Assembly: GCF_024055665.1 (NCBI RefSeq)
Contig: NZ_JAMXMC010000007.1
Coordinates: 124,001 to 188,000, forward strand
Origin: Ideonella oryzae
GTDB lineage: Bacteria; Pseudomonadota; Gammaproteobacteria; Burkholderiales; Burkholderiaceae_C
DNA: 64,000 nt
Direction of reading: 5' to 3'
Below the pieces are notes generated by a model. The model was given only the letters and a program-made list of their open reading frames with translations. It did not search any database and was not told where the DNA came from. Below are positions 41,190 to 51,700 of the stretch, piece by piece (position 1 is the stretch's first letter; the number at the start of each line of letters is the position of its first letter). The position numbers and the translations under genes are program-made.

Positions 41190-42955
41190 GCGATTCTCAA
41201 GACATCAGGGCCGAAGTGATCGCCGTCTTCCCGGACAAGGTGAAGATCTCGGTGGGCAACATCTCGGCGTTCGCCAACGACAAGAGCCTCAAGGTGGGCT
41301 CATACCTGCGAATCACCGACAGCGAGGACTGCGCACTCATTGCCATCATCGAGAACTTCTGCATTGAGGTGAACGACAAGGCCGAGCGCCGCCAAATCAT
41401 CGAGGCACTCCCGCTGGGAATCATCGCTAACGGCAAGTTCATTCGCGGCGGCGACACGCTGACCATTCCGCCGACTGGCGTGACACCGGCGACGGATGCC
41501 GACATCAAGAAGATCTTCGAAGAGTCCGTGGAGCCGGCCAAGAAATTCGCCTTCTGCGCCTTGGTATCCAACGACAAGATCACCGTGCCGGTAGATGGAA
41601 ACCGATTCTTCAACAAGCATTTGGCCGTGGTGGGCTCCACCGGAGCGGGCAAATCTCACACGATCGCCAAGATCATCCAAACGGCGGTGAGCGCGAAAGA
41701 TGGACAGTACGCGCTCAACAACTCCCACGTCATCATTTTTGACATTCATTCTGAGTATCGGACAGCATTCCCTGATGCGAATTTTCTCGACGCCAGCACC
41801 CTGACCTTGCCCTACTGGCTGCTCAACAGCGAGGAACTTGAAGAGGTGCTGCTGGATACGGGCGAGCGCGACAACTACAACCAGTCGGCCGTGTTCCGCC
41901 AACTGGTCACAGAGAACAAGAAGCGCCACAACACAGGCGCGAAGAACGTCTTCTACGACAGCCCGCTGAAGTTCAACATCCATGAGGTGCTCAACGCGCT
42001 GTACAACATCAAAAACGAGACCGTGAACTCGAAAAACGAGGCGCGGTACATGGTGGCGGACGGTAGCTACACCCTGCCAACTGACGGAAAGACCGACACC
42101 AGCCACGGCTTGCAGCTTTCCGCTGACGAGCGGCTTAGTCTGTACTTCACCAAGCGACTGGAGTTCCACGCGACTAAGCCGCAGAGCATCACTGCGGGCA
42201 GCTATGCTGACAAGTCACTGGACAAGTTCTTCGCGCGCTTCGAAGCCAAGGTAGCGCAAGACCGCCTGCAGTTCCTCTTCGGACCATCCGCGGACACGGC
42301 CACGCTCGAAGGAACCCTGAAGCGCCTGATTGGCTACGGCGATAAGCAGGCCAATGTCACGATCATCGACTTGAGCGGCGTCCCCTTCGAGGTTCTCAGC
42401 ATCACCGTGTCATTGATCTCGCGGATCTTGTTCGAGTACGGGTACCACTACAAGGTGATGCGGACTGCGGCGAAGGAGGAAATCAATACCGACGCGCCGC
42501 TCCTGCTCGTCTACGAGGAGGCCCACAAGTACGTGCCTAACAGCGACCTGGCGCGCTTTCGTGCATCCAAATTCTCTATCGAGCGCATCGCCAAGGAAGG
42601 CCGCAAGTACGGTGTGACGCTGCTTCTGTCGAGTCAGCGACCGTCGGAGATCTCCGAGACGATCTTCTCCCAGTGCAGCACATTCCTGGCGATGCGGCTA
42701 ACCAACCCGAGTGACCAGAGCTACGTCGCACGCCTGCTGCCTGACACGCTCGGCAACCTTTGCGACAAGTTGCCGACCTTGGGTGCTGGGGAGGCATTGT
42801 TGATCGGTGAGTCAGTGGTGATGCCGTCGTTGGTCAAGGTCCAGCGCTGCGACCCGCCGCCCTCGTCGACAGATATCCCGTACTACCAGCTCTGGAAAGA
42901 AGAATGGAAGCAGCTCGACTTCGAGGGGATCAAGAAGGCCTGGCTCAAGGAGTGA
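41186..42955 (+). CDS. HerA-type hexameric ATPase/translocase
   Basis: A 589-residue ATPase of the HerA/FtsK superfamily. The N-terminal region (about 1-95) is a HAS-barrel-like beta domain. Walker A is GSTGAGKSHT (150-159), then HVIIFDIHSEY (181-191); a helical insertion (about 210-380) precedes the Walker B LLLVYEEAHKYV (439-450), with catalytic Glu444/445; sensor residues are in LLSSQRPSEIS (480-490). These are the motifs of archaeal HerA, which works with the NurA nuclease. In bacteria such genes paired with a nuclease, SIR2 or DUF4297 protein act in phage defence. Co-translation with the upstream nuclease is indicated by the ATGA overlap. Codon use is of the AT-richer island type. Confidence 0.88.
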   Translation: MSDSQDIRAEVIAVFPDKVKISVGNISAFANDKSLKVGSYLRITDSEDCALIAIIENFCIEVNDKAERRQIIEALPLGIIANGKFIRGGDTLTIPPTGVTPATDADIKKIFEESVEPAKKFAFCALVSNDKITVPVDGNRFFNKHLAVVGSTGAGKSHTIAKIIQTAVSAKDGQYALNNSHVIIFDIHSEYRTAFPDANFLDASTLTLPYWLLNSEELEEVLLDTGERDNYNQSAVFRQLVTENKKRHNTGAKNVFYDSPLKFNIHEVLNALYNIKNETVNSKNEARYMVADGSYTLPTDGKTDTSHGLQLSADERLSLYFTKRLEFHATKPQSITAGSYADKSLDKFFARFEAKVAQDRLQFLFGPSADTATLEGTLKRLIGYGDKQANVTIIDLSGVPFEVLSITVSLISRILFEYGYHYKVMRTAAKEEINTDAPLLLVYEEAHKYVPNSDLARFRASKFSIERIAKEGRKYGVTLLLSSQRPSEISETIFSQCSTFLAMRLTNPSDQSYVARLLPDTLGNLCDKLPTLGAGEALLIGESVVMPSLVKVQRCDPPPSSTDIPYYQLWKEEWKQLDFEGIKKAWLKE

Positions 42956-43237
42956 GGGCGAGGTCCCTTCTCCCGTATACCTTGACCCATGCAGTTGAAC
43001 ATCCAGGTCGTTCAAGATTTGGCCTGCTGGTCATTGACGGCATTGCGTCATCAAGCAGACGGTGCGTAAAGTAACGGAGAAGATCAGCTTTCGCTGCCCA
43101 GCCGCCGGCCAGGGGCGCGTGGCGAGTGACGGCAACGGGTCGAGAACGGACCGACGATCAACGTTGTCCAAGCGGGACCGAGCAATCATTAGCTCGGCAG
43201 CCCGCCAACGCAAAGGTTCTTGGCATCCCCATCCGCC
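42956..43237. other. Gap after the HerA gene without a supportable gene
   Basis: These 282 bases contain no convincing coding sequence. A 26-codon open frame starts at ATG 42989 but has no family resemblance. Base composition moves here from the AT-richer island to the GC-rich backbone. No tRNA end or direct repeat of attachment-site type was seen. Confidence 0.4.
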
Positions 43238-45718
43238 CTACTCCTGCCCCTCCACCCTCACCCCCCTCACATCCACCCTTCCCACCTCATCCACCACCCG
43301 CAGGCTGTAGTCGCCGGGTTGGGGCGGCAGCCAGGGCAGGCTTTCGCCGGGGGCGGTGCGGCCCAGCAGGCTGTCGTTGGCAAACCAGTACAGGGTTTTG
43401 ACGCCGGCGGCGGCGTCGGCGCGCAGCAGCAGGGGCTGGGGCTTGCGGGGGTTGAGCAGGTAGCGCACGGCGCGCAGGGGGGAGGTGATGGTGGGTGCGT
43501 CGGCGCCGGTGGCGTCGGGCGCGGTGCCTTCTGAACTGGCGCCGTGGCGGCAGGTGCTGTCGTCCAGGGTGCGGCGGGGCAGGCCGGCTTGTTTGAACAG
43601 GCGCTGCATGTCGCTGCCCCACTGTTCCACCACCACTTCTTTGGCGTGCGGGGCGCTGGCGGCCTGGGGGCCGCACAGCACCTGGCCAGTCTGCGCGTCC
43701 ACCCACAGGGCGCGGTGCAGGTGGCTGGGCTGGATGGGCGATTTGCCGGCAATGAACCAGGTGGTGGTGCGCGCGGGGCACAGGGCGTCCGGCGGGGCGC
43801 CGGTGCTGGTGCACACCTCCACGCGGCGCAGGTTGGCGGGCTGGGGCTGGGGCAGTTCGCCCGGGTCCAGGCGCTGGGCGCGCAGGGCGTCCACCATGCG
43901 TAGAAAGAGCGGGGCCGCGGCGTCGATGCCGATGAAAGCGGGGTTGCCGCTGCCGTCAAATTCGCCCACCCACACCACCAGCACGTGGCGGCCGAAGACG
44001 CCGGCCGTCCACGCGTCCCGAAAGCCCCAGGACGTGCCCGTCTTCCAGGCGATGGCGGGCTGGGCGGGGGCGCCGGTGTCGGGCCGGGGCGTCTGGCGCA
44101 GCATGTCCAGGGTGATGAAGGTGGCTTCGGGGCTGAGCAGGCGCGGCGGAGCGGCGGCCTCTTCGGGCGGCGCGGCGCGGGGGCCTTGCGGCGGCGGGCG
44201 CAGGTAGTTCAGCGGGCGGGCCACGCCGCCGTTGGGCAGCAGGGCGTAGAGGCGGGCCAGTTCTTCGGGCGTCACCTCCCCACCGCCCAGCACCAGGGCC
44301 AGGCCGTAGTGGGCCTCGCTTTCCAGGCGGCTGATGTGGTTGAGCTGCAGGAACTGGTAGAGGTTGGGCTGGGTGAGCCGCGCGGCCAGGGACACGGCGG
44401 GGATGTTGCGGCTGCGGATGAGCGCGTCCTGCGCGGCCACGGGGCCCATGAACTGGCCGTCGAAGTTTTCGGGCGTGAAGGGCCCGAAGGCGGTGGGCGC
44501 GTCCTTCAGCAGGGTGCGGGGGTGCAGCAGGCCCTGGTCCAGCCCCAGGGCGTAGATGAAGGGCTTGAGGGTGGAGCCGGGCGAGCGTTTGCCCAGGGTG
44601 CCGTTGACCTGGCCGGCGATGGCTTCGTCCCGGTAGTTGGCCGAGCCGACGACGGCGCGCACTTCCATGGTGGATGCGTCCAGCAGCAGGGCGCTGGCGT
44701 TGCGGATGCCCACGCCGGCCCGGCCCTTGAGGTAGCCGCCCATCACCCGTTCCAGGGTGCGCTGCATGGGCAGGTCCAGCGTGGTGTGGATGCTGCCGTC
44801 GTCTTCCAGCACGGGGTTGTCGCGCGCGCTGGCCTGGCGGGCCTGGGCCAGCAGCATGTCGGTGAGGTGCGGGGCTTCGAAGGGCAGCTGGCCGCGGCTG
44901 AGGGCGGCCAGCGGGGGCAGGTGGGCGTCGGCCTCGCCGGGGTGGCGCGCGCGCCAGAGCGCCCACAGGCGCTGGCGGGCTGCTTCCAGCGCGGGGTTGG
45001 GGGCGCTGCTGGCGGTGCCGCTGCGGCCCGCGGCCACGCGCTGGCCGGGGTGCTGGGGGATGACGGCCAGGGTCAGCGCTTCGGGCAGGGTGAGGTGGGC
45101 GGCGTCGTGGTGGAAGTAGACGAGGCTGGCGGCGCCGGCGCCTTCGATGTTGCTGCCGTAGGGCGCGGTGTTGAGGTAGGCCTCCAGCAGCTCGCGCTTG
45201 CCGTAGCGGGCTTCCAGCCACAGGGCGGCGGCCATTTGCTGCAGCTTGCCGCCGGGGCTGCTGCTGTCCAGGCGATAGAGCCGGCGGGCCAGCTGCATGG
45301 TGAGGGTGGAGCCACCTTGGCGGCGGCCACCGCGGGCCATCTGCCAGGCGCTGCGGGCCAGGGCGGCCGGGTCCACGCCGGGGTGCCACCAGAAGCCGCG
45401 GTCCTCATAGAGCAGGGTGGCCTGCACCAGCGGCGGGGCGATGGTGTCCAGCGGGGTCCACAGGCGGTACTGCTCATCGGGCGCCAGGGTCAGGCGCAGC
45501 AGGCTGCCGTGGCGGTCGTACAGCGGGATGGACAGGGCCAGCTGTTCGCGCAGGGGCGCGTGCGGCCACAGGCGCAGGGCGAGCAGCAGCGCCAGCAGCA
45601 GGCCCAGGCCGGTGGCGGCGCGGGTGGCCCACCGTACCGCCCGCGGCCACCGCGCCATCCACCCGGCCCCCCGCTGCCACAAGGGGCCGGGGCGCTTACT
45701 TGCCCAGCGGCGCCACAT
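43238..45718 (-). CDS. pbpC: Penicillin-binding protein 1C
   Basis: An 826-residue bifunctional class A PBP. An Arg/Trp-rich cytoplasmic tail and one membrane helix (GLGLLLALLLALRLWP) precede the GT51 domain, with EDRGFWWHPGVDP and RRQGGSTLTMQLARRLY. The transpeptidase has the nucleophile SxxK in PGSTLKPFIYAL, SRN, and KTG in WKTGTSWG. The C-terminal about 90 residues are the BiPBP_C domain specific for PBP1C. It acts in the periplasm on peptidoglycan. The gene follows the alpha-2-macroglobulin gene, as in E. coli yfhM-pbpC, and overlaps it by 23 bp if ATG 45718 is used; ATG 45658 would avoid overlap. Confidence 0.92.
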   Translation of the reverse strand: MWRRWASKRPGPLWQRGAGWMARWPRAVRWATRAATGLGLLLALLLALRLWPHAPLREQLALSIPLYDRHGSLLRLTLAPDEQYRLWTPLDTIAPPLVQATLLYEDRGFWWHPGVDPAALARSAWQMARGGRRQGGSTLTMQLARRLYRLDSSSPGGKLQQMAAALWLEARYGKRELLEAYLNTAPYGSNIEGAGAASLVYFHHDAAHLTLPEALTLAVIPQHPGQRVAAGRSGTASSAPNPALEAARQRLWALWRARHPGEADAHLPPLAALSRGQLPFEAPHLTDMLLAQARQASARDNPVLEDDGSIHTTLDLPMQRTLERVMGGYLKGRAGVGIRNASALLLDASTMEVRAVVGSANYRDEAIAGQVNGTLGKRSPGSTLKPFIYALGLDQGLLHPRTLLKDAPTAFGPFTPENFDGQFMGPVAAQDALIRSRNIPAVSLAARLTQPNLYQFLQLNHISRLESEAHYGLALVLGGGEVTPEELARLYALLPNGGVARPLNYLRPPPQGPRAAPPEEAAAPPRLLSPEATFITLDMLRQTPRPDTGAPAQPAIAWKTGTSWGFRDAWTAGVFGRHVLVVWVGEFDGSGNPAFIGIDAAAPLFLRMVDALRAQRLDPGELPQPQPANLRRVEVCTSTGAPPDALCPARTTTWFIAGKSPIQPSHLHRALWVDAQTGQVLCGPQAASAPHAKEVVVEQWGSDMQRLFKQAGLPRRTLDDSTCRHGASSEGTAPDATGADAPTITSPLRAVRYLLNPRKPQPLLLRADAAAGVKTLYWFANDSLLGRTAPGESLPWLPPQPGDYSLRVVDEVGRVDVRGVRVEGQE

Positions 45719-48700
45719 TGAACCGGCCCGCCGCCGAGCGGCCGTAGACACGGCGCTCGTACATGGCTTCGGCATAGGCCGCGGGCAGGGCGAACTGGCC
45801 GACGTTGGTGGCCCGGGCCTTGAAGCTGATGTCCTGCGTGCCGCGGCCCACGTCGCCGAAGAAGATGAGCCGGTCTTCGCGGATGTCCACGTAGTTCAGG
45901 CTCCAGCTGCCGCTGCCGCCCACGCGGCGTTGCCACAGCGGGGTGTCGGGCGCGGTGTCGTCGGCGCTGCCGCTGTTGAGCACCGGCTCCAGCCCGCTGG
46001 GCAGCACGTTGACCAGCACCACCTGACGGGCGCTGTCGCGGTCCACGGCGCGCACGGTCAGGCGCACCGTCACTTCCTGGCCGATGCGGGCTTCGCTGAT
46101 GGCGTTGCCCTTTTCGTCGAGGATGGCCTGGGTGATTTCCAGACCATGGGTGACGGCGGTGTCGGGCAGGTTGCGCTCGTAGCCGGTTTCAGCCCAGCCG
46201 TAATAGAGCGGCAGGTTGCCGGGGTTGGACAGCTTGAGCTTGGCGGTGCCGTTGGGCACGGCGGCCTGCTGCAGGCTGCGCAGCTCGCCGGTCAGCGGCA
46301 GGGCCAGGCTCTTGCCGGCCTTGTCCACCGCCTGGGCCGTGACGCTGCCGCCGGCCGACGCGGCGGCGGCGCGGGCGTAGGCGTCCACCGCCAGGATGGT
46401 GGTGGCCGAGGACTGGGTGCTGTACCAGCCCTCGCCGATCATGGCGGCCAGGCGGCTCCAGCTTTCCACCGGCAGGCTGGCCAGCAACTTGGGGAAGTGG
46501 CGCGCACCCAGCAGGATGAGCGTGCTGTCGTGCACCAGCGGGTCGTAGTAGTAGTCCCAGCGGTTGAGCGGCTGCTTGCGGGCCACGCGCTGCTGCAGGT
46601 CGCTCCACACCGGGGCCATCAGGGCCTGGGCGGTGGCGTCCTGCTTTTGCAGCGCGAAGGCGGCGGCCAGGTAGGCCGCGCCCAGGTCGGTGGCCAGGGG
46701 GCTGGCCTTGTCGCGCTGCAGGGCGGCCTGCTGGGCTTGCCGCAGGTTGGCCAGCGCAGCGGGCACCAGCACGCCCTGGCGGGTGAGCAGGTAGGCCATT
46801 TGCGCACGGTTGCGCCAGCTGAAGGCGCTGCTGGTGTCGCCACTGCCCAGCCGGCTTTGCAGGTAGACGGTGGCCTTGCTGACCATGTCCGGCGGCACGG
46901 CCAGCTGGCGGTCCTTGGCTTCCAGCAGCAGCTGCAGGGCGTAGGTGCTGGCAAAGTCATCGGCGGTGCCGCCCGGCCACATGGCAAAGCCACCCTCGGC
47001 CGTCTGACGAGCGCGCAGCTGGGTGAGCGTGCGCTGCAGCGCCTGCTGCGGGCTGAAGGCCGCCTGGCCCAGCGCAGCGCGGCTCTTGTTCAGTTCCTTG
47101 GCCAGCTCGGGCTGGGCGGCCAGCACCACGGAGGGCATCGTCTGGCTGACCAGCTGTTCGGTGCAGCCGTAGGGGTAGCCGTCCAGGTAGCGGATGAGGC
47201 CGGAGGCAAAGGCCCAGGGCGTGGCCGACACGGCCAGGTCGCTGCGGGCGAAGGCGGGGTAGGCGTCCAGCTGGGACTTGAGCTCGCCCGCGCCCACGGC
47301 GGTGCCGCTTTGCACCAGGGTCACCAGGGCGGAGGCGGGGCGCACGCTCAGGTCGGTGCTGAGCTTGGCGCTGGCCTTGCCGGACGTGGCGGTGAAGGCC
47401 ACGCTGGCCGAGCCCAGCACGGCCTGGGCACCGGGCTTGGCGCGCAGGTGGAAGACGGTGGTGGCCTCGCCCTTTTCGCTGACCTTGAGGGTCTGCGCGG
47501 CGTCGCCCACCACCTCCAGCCCGTTGCCCACGGCCAGGGCCAGGCGGATGGGCGCGTCCTTGCCGGAGCCGGCGATGTTGTTGGCCACGCCCACGCCGAT
47601 GTCCACCGTGTCGCCCGGGGCGAGCGAGGTGGGCACGGTGGGCAGCAGCACGATGTCGCCGCGCACGGTGCTGGTGGTGGTGGCCGAGGCCACGGCGTCA
47701 TCGCTGACGACCACGGCCATCACCCGCACGGCGCCGTTGAAGGTGTCGGGCAGGGTGTAGCTGAAGGTCTTCTCGCCGTTCACGTCCACCAGGCCGGACC
47801 AGTAGGCCACCGGCTTGTCGCGCTTGCGCTTGAAGGGGTTGAGGTGCTTGCCGGCCTCGCCCTCGCCGTCGCCGCCGGGGGCGGCGCTCTGCATGAGCTT
47901 GCGGAACTCGGGCAGCACCAGGTCCAGGGTCTGCAGGGTGCTCACCTCCAGCGCGCGCTTCTGGAAGAAGTGCTTGAGCGGATCGGGCGTGGTGTAGCGC
48001 GCCACCTGCAGGATGCCCTCGTCCACCGCGAAGACGAAGGCCCGCGCCGGCTTGTCGCTGTGCAGGGTCATCTTCAGGGTGTCGCCGGGCTTGGCCAGGG
48101 CGGGCGCGTCCAGCTTGATCTTGGCGGTGCGGCGGTCCAGCCCGGTGGCAAAGGGCACGGCGCCGTAGGACAGGGGGCTGGTGTAGATCTCGTCGGAGGA
48201 CGGGTCGCGCACGAACTGCACGTTCACATAGCCGTTGCCCTCGAAGTCCTTCGGCAGGGCGATGTGCTGCACGCTGGCGGTCTGGTCGGCCTTGAACCAG
48301 GCGTGGGCGTAGACCTTGTCACGCTCGATGGTGATGAGGCCGGCGCCGGTGTAGGGCGCCTGGATGGCCAGGTCGATGGTCTCGCCGGGCTCGTAGCTCT
48401 TCTTGTTGAGCTTGATCTGCAGCTCGGCGTTGCGGTCCATCGAGCGGCTGAGGTTGGCGGCGCCGGCCACCGCGTACTGCACGCGGTTGAGCACCAGGCC
48501 CTGGGCGTTGCGCACCTCCAGCGCAAAGTTGCCGGGCGCGCTGGTGTTGAGCACCACCTTGCTGCCGGCCGCGGCAATGGCCAGCGGCTGCTCGTCCAGC
48601 GTCACGTCCTTGGCGCGGCTTTCATAGCGGTACAGGCCGTTGTTCTGCTTGACCAGCACCGACAGCACCTTGTGCTCCACCCGCACCAGCTTCAGGCCGG

Positions 48701-51700
48701 GCACGGCGATCTTCTGGGCCTTGGGGTCGATGGCGATGAGCTGGATCTCGCGCTTGGCGTTGCGGGCGATGTAGTCCAGCGGGTCGGGCGTTTTCACGCC
48801 CACCAGCCAGGGCTGGTCGCTCACCAGGGTCTGCACTTCGGCGGCCACGCTGCGGCCGCCTTCGGGCTCGAAGGCCTTGACCAGCACATGGGCCTGGTAG
48901 GTGGCGGCCTCGAAGCGCGAGAGGCGCAGGTCCACCTCGGCGTTGCCCTTGTCGTCGGTCTGCACGGCGCCCAGATCGTCCATCTGCGAACGGCGGTTCA
49001 CGCTGGGGTCGTAGAAGCTGTAGTCCGGCAGGCTGCGGAAGTGCGGCCAGGTGGGGGTGAGGGTGAGCCGGCTTTCCACGCGGCGGTTCTGCGCCGGGGT
49101 GCCGAAGAGGTTTTCCACATGCACCTGCAGCTTCAGGTCGTCGGGCTTGACCCAGCCTTCGGCCACCTCGGTGGAGAGGTGGGCGCTGACCTTGGTGCGG
49201 TCGGGCAGGAATTCCTGCACCTTGACGGTGGTGGAGCCGATGAGCAGCGGCGGCACGTCCGGCGCGTTGGCGCTGGTCTGGCGCGGCAGGCTGAGGTTGA
49301 CGGTGTAGTTGCCGGTGGGCGAGCTGTCCTGCGTGCTGTGGGCCAGCTCGGCGGTGCCGGCCGGGCCCAGGCGCAGGGTTTCGCGGCGCACGCTCAGGCC
49401 ACGCGGGTCGATGATCTCGGCCTCGACCGGCAGGTCCTTCATCGAGGTGGCCCAGTTGGACGCCTTGACGGCGATGCCCACGTGCAGCGTGTCACCGGGG
49501 CGGTAGATGCCGCGGTCGCTGAAGAGGAAGGCCGTCATCTGGTTGGGCACGCCGCTGGTGTGCAGGCCGCCCACGTCGAAGCGCGACATGTCCAGCGTGC
49601 GCTCGCCGCGGCCCAGGCTGGCCGCGCCGCCCATGGGCAGGAAGCTGAGGTCGCCGTCCTTGCGGGCCAGCAGCAGCACGGGGGCTTTTTCGCGGGTGTA
49701 GCCGTTGAGGTTGGGCAGGCTGGCGTGGCCGCTGGCGTCGGTGCTGGCGTTGGCCAGCACCAGGCCGTTGCGGCCCCACACCTCGATGCGCGCGCCACCC
49801 ACCGGCTGGCCGCTGGCGATGGACTGCACGAAGACATCGCGCGTGCCGTCGGCCGCGCGCTTGGCGATCAGGCCCAGGTCGGTGACGATGACCAGGCGCT
49901 GGTCGTGGATGGTGGTGGGGTCCACCTGGGCGGCTTCGGCATCGCCGCCTTCGCAGCAGCCCTCGCCTTCACCCTCGCCCTCGCCGCCGGCCATGGCGCT
50001 GGCGTCGCCCTCGTCACCGCCGGTGGCGGGGCCGCGCTTGGCGGCCGGGTCGTAGCCCTGCACCTTGAGCAGGAAGACGCCGCGGCGCTCGCCGCCGGCC
50101 TGCAGGTACTCGGCAAAGTCCACCGTCTCGTAGTGGGACTTGCCGGGCTTGAGCTTGAGCGGGATCTCGCGCTCGAAGTGCTCGGCCAGGGTGTCGTCGT
50201 TCACGCGGCCATAGAACTGCGGCTGGCTGAAGTTGCCGTCGGCCTGGCTGACCAGCAGGTGCAGCTGCTGCGGCAGCACGCGGGCGATGTCGATCTTCAC
50301 GCCCGGCAGGTCGCGCACCAGCAGGGGCAGCTTCTTCTCGCCCGACAGCGCCAGCAGCGAGCCGCGGCTCATGATGGACAGCTCGGGCGCGAAGGTCTTG
50401 ATCTGCAGGATCTCCAGCCGGTCGCTGCCCAGCAGGTAGCCGCCGGGCGACTTCATGCCCTTGGCCACCTTGACGAAGAGGAAGCGCCCGCCTTCGGCCT
50501 GGGGCAGGCGGAAGGAGGCGGCCTCGGTCACCTCGCGCTCGCTGGCGATGGGGTCGAGCTTCATGGGCTTGGCGCGCTTGAGCACGGCCGGCGTCACCTC
50601 GGCCGGGTCGCTCCAGGCGAAGGGCTCGCCGCCGTCCTGCTCGGACACGGGCAGCATCCAGGCCTGCACGGTGCGGGCGTACTCGCGCTCGTGCACGGCC
50701 ATGCTGGCGCCCACGTGCAGCACATGCTCGGGGTCGCCGGCGTCGTTGCTGACCACGGCGGTGCTGATCTCGCTGACGGCCAGGCTATAGAGCCCCGGCA
50801 CATCGACCGACTTGACCACCGGCGCGGGCGTGCCCGGGCCGCCGCGCTGGGCGCCCACGCCCTTGTCGATGGTGATCTGCATGGCCACCGTCTGCGCGGG
50901 AATGGCCAGCGGCTCGGACTGCACGGTGGCCTGCAGGCGCTGGGTGTCGTAGCTCACGCTGAACTTGCGCTCGCTGCCGTCGTCCAGGTGGATGCGGCTT
51001 TCCAGCGCCTTGGCGTCCACCGGGTGGTTGAAGTCCAGCGTCATGACCACGCGGCGCAGGCCGGCCTGCACCGGGTCCTGGTAGAACTCGGCCGAACCCA
51101 CGTTCATCGTGAAGCCGGCAGCGTCGAACTCGTATTTGCGCTCCTTGAGCGCCACATGCGGGGCCAGGCTCTTGCGGCCCAGCTTGAGGGTGTAGTGCTC
51201 GCCGATGGGCCAGTGGCCCTGGGGCTCGAAGCGCAGGGTGCTGGCGTCCACCCACTTCCACTGGCCGGCCACCTCGGGCGAGAGGCTGACGTCGGTGGGC
51301 TCCTTGCCGATGCGCAGCGGCGGCGCGGCCGGCGCGCTGAAGCTGATCACCAGCGGCTGCGGGCCGCCGTTGTTGCGGTAGTCCGGCGCGCCGGGCGGCT
51401 GCAGCTGCACGGTCACCGTGGCCGCGCCCATGTCGTCCCCCAGCAGGCCCAGGTTCATCCAGGCCGGGGCCCAGGCGCGCCAGCGCTGGGCGATGTGCGG
51501 GGCCTGCCACACGGCCGCCCCGGCCAGCGCCACCACCACCAGGGTGAGCAGGGCATGGGCCTGCAGCAGGCCACCCAGCCGGCCCAGGCCGCGCCCGGCC
51601 GCCTGCGCCCAGGCTGGCGGGGCCCACTGCCCCAGCACCCGGCGCGCCACCGGCGCCGCCGCCTGACCCGCCCGCCCCAGCCAGCGTGCCACCTGCGCGA

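Noticed and set aside
42989-43069. 26-codon open frame after the HerA gene
   Set aside because: It is too short, has no ribosome binding site or family resemblance, and lies in the composition transition zone.
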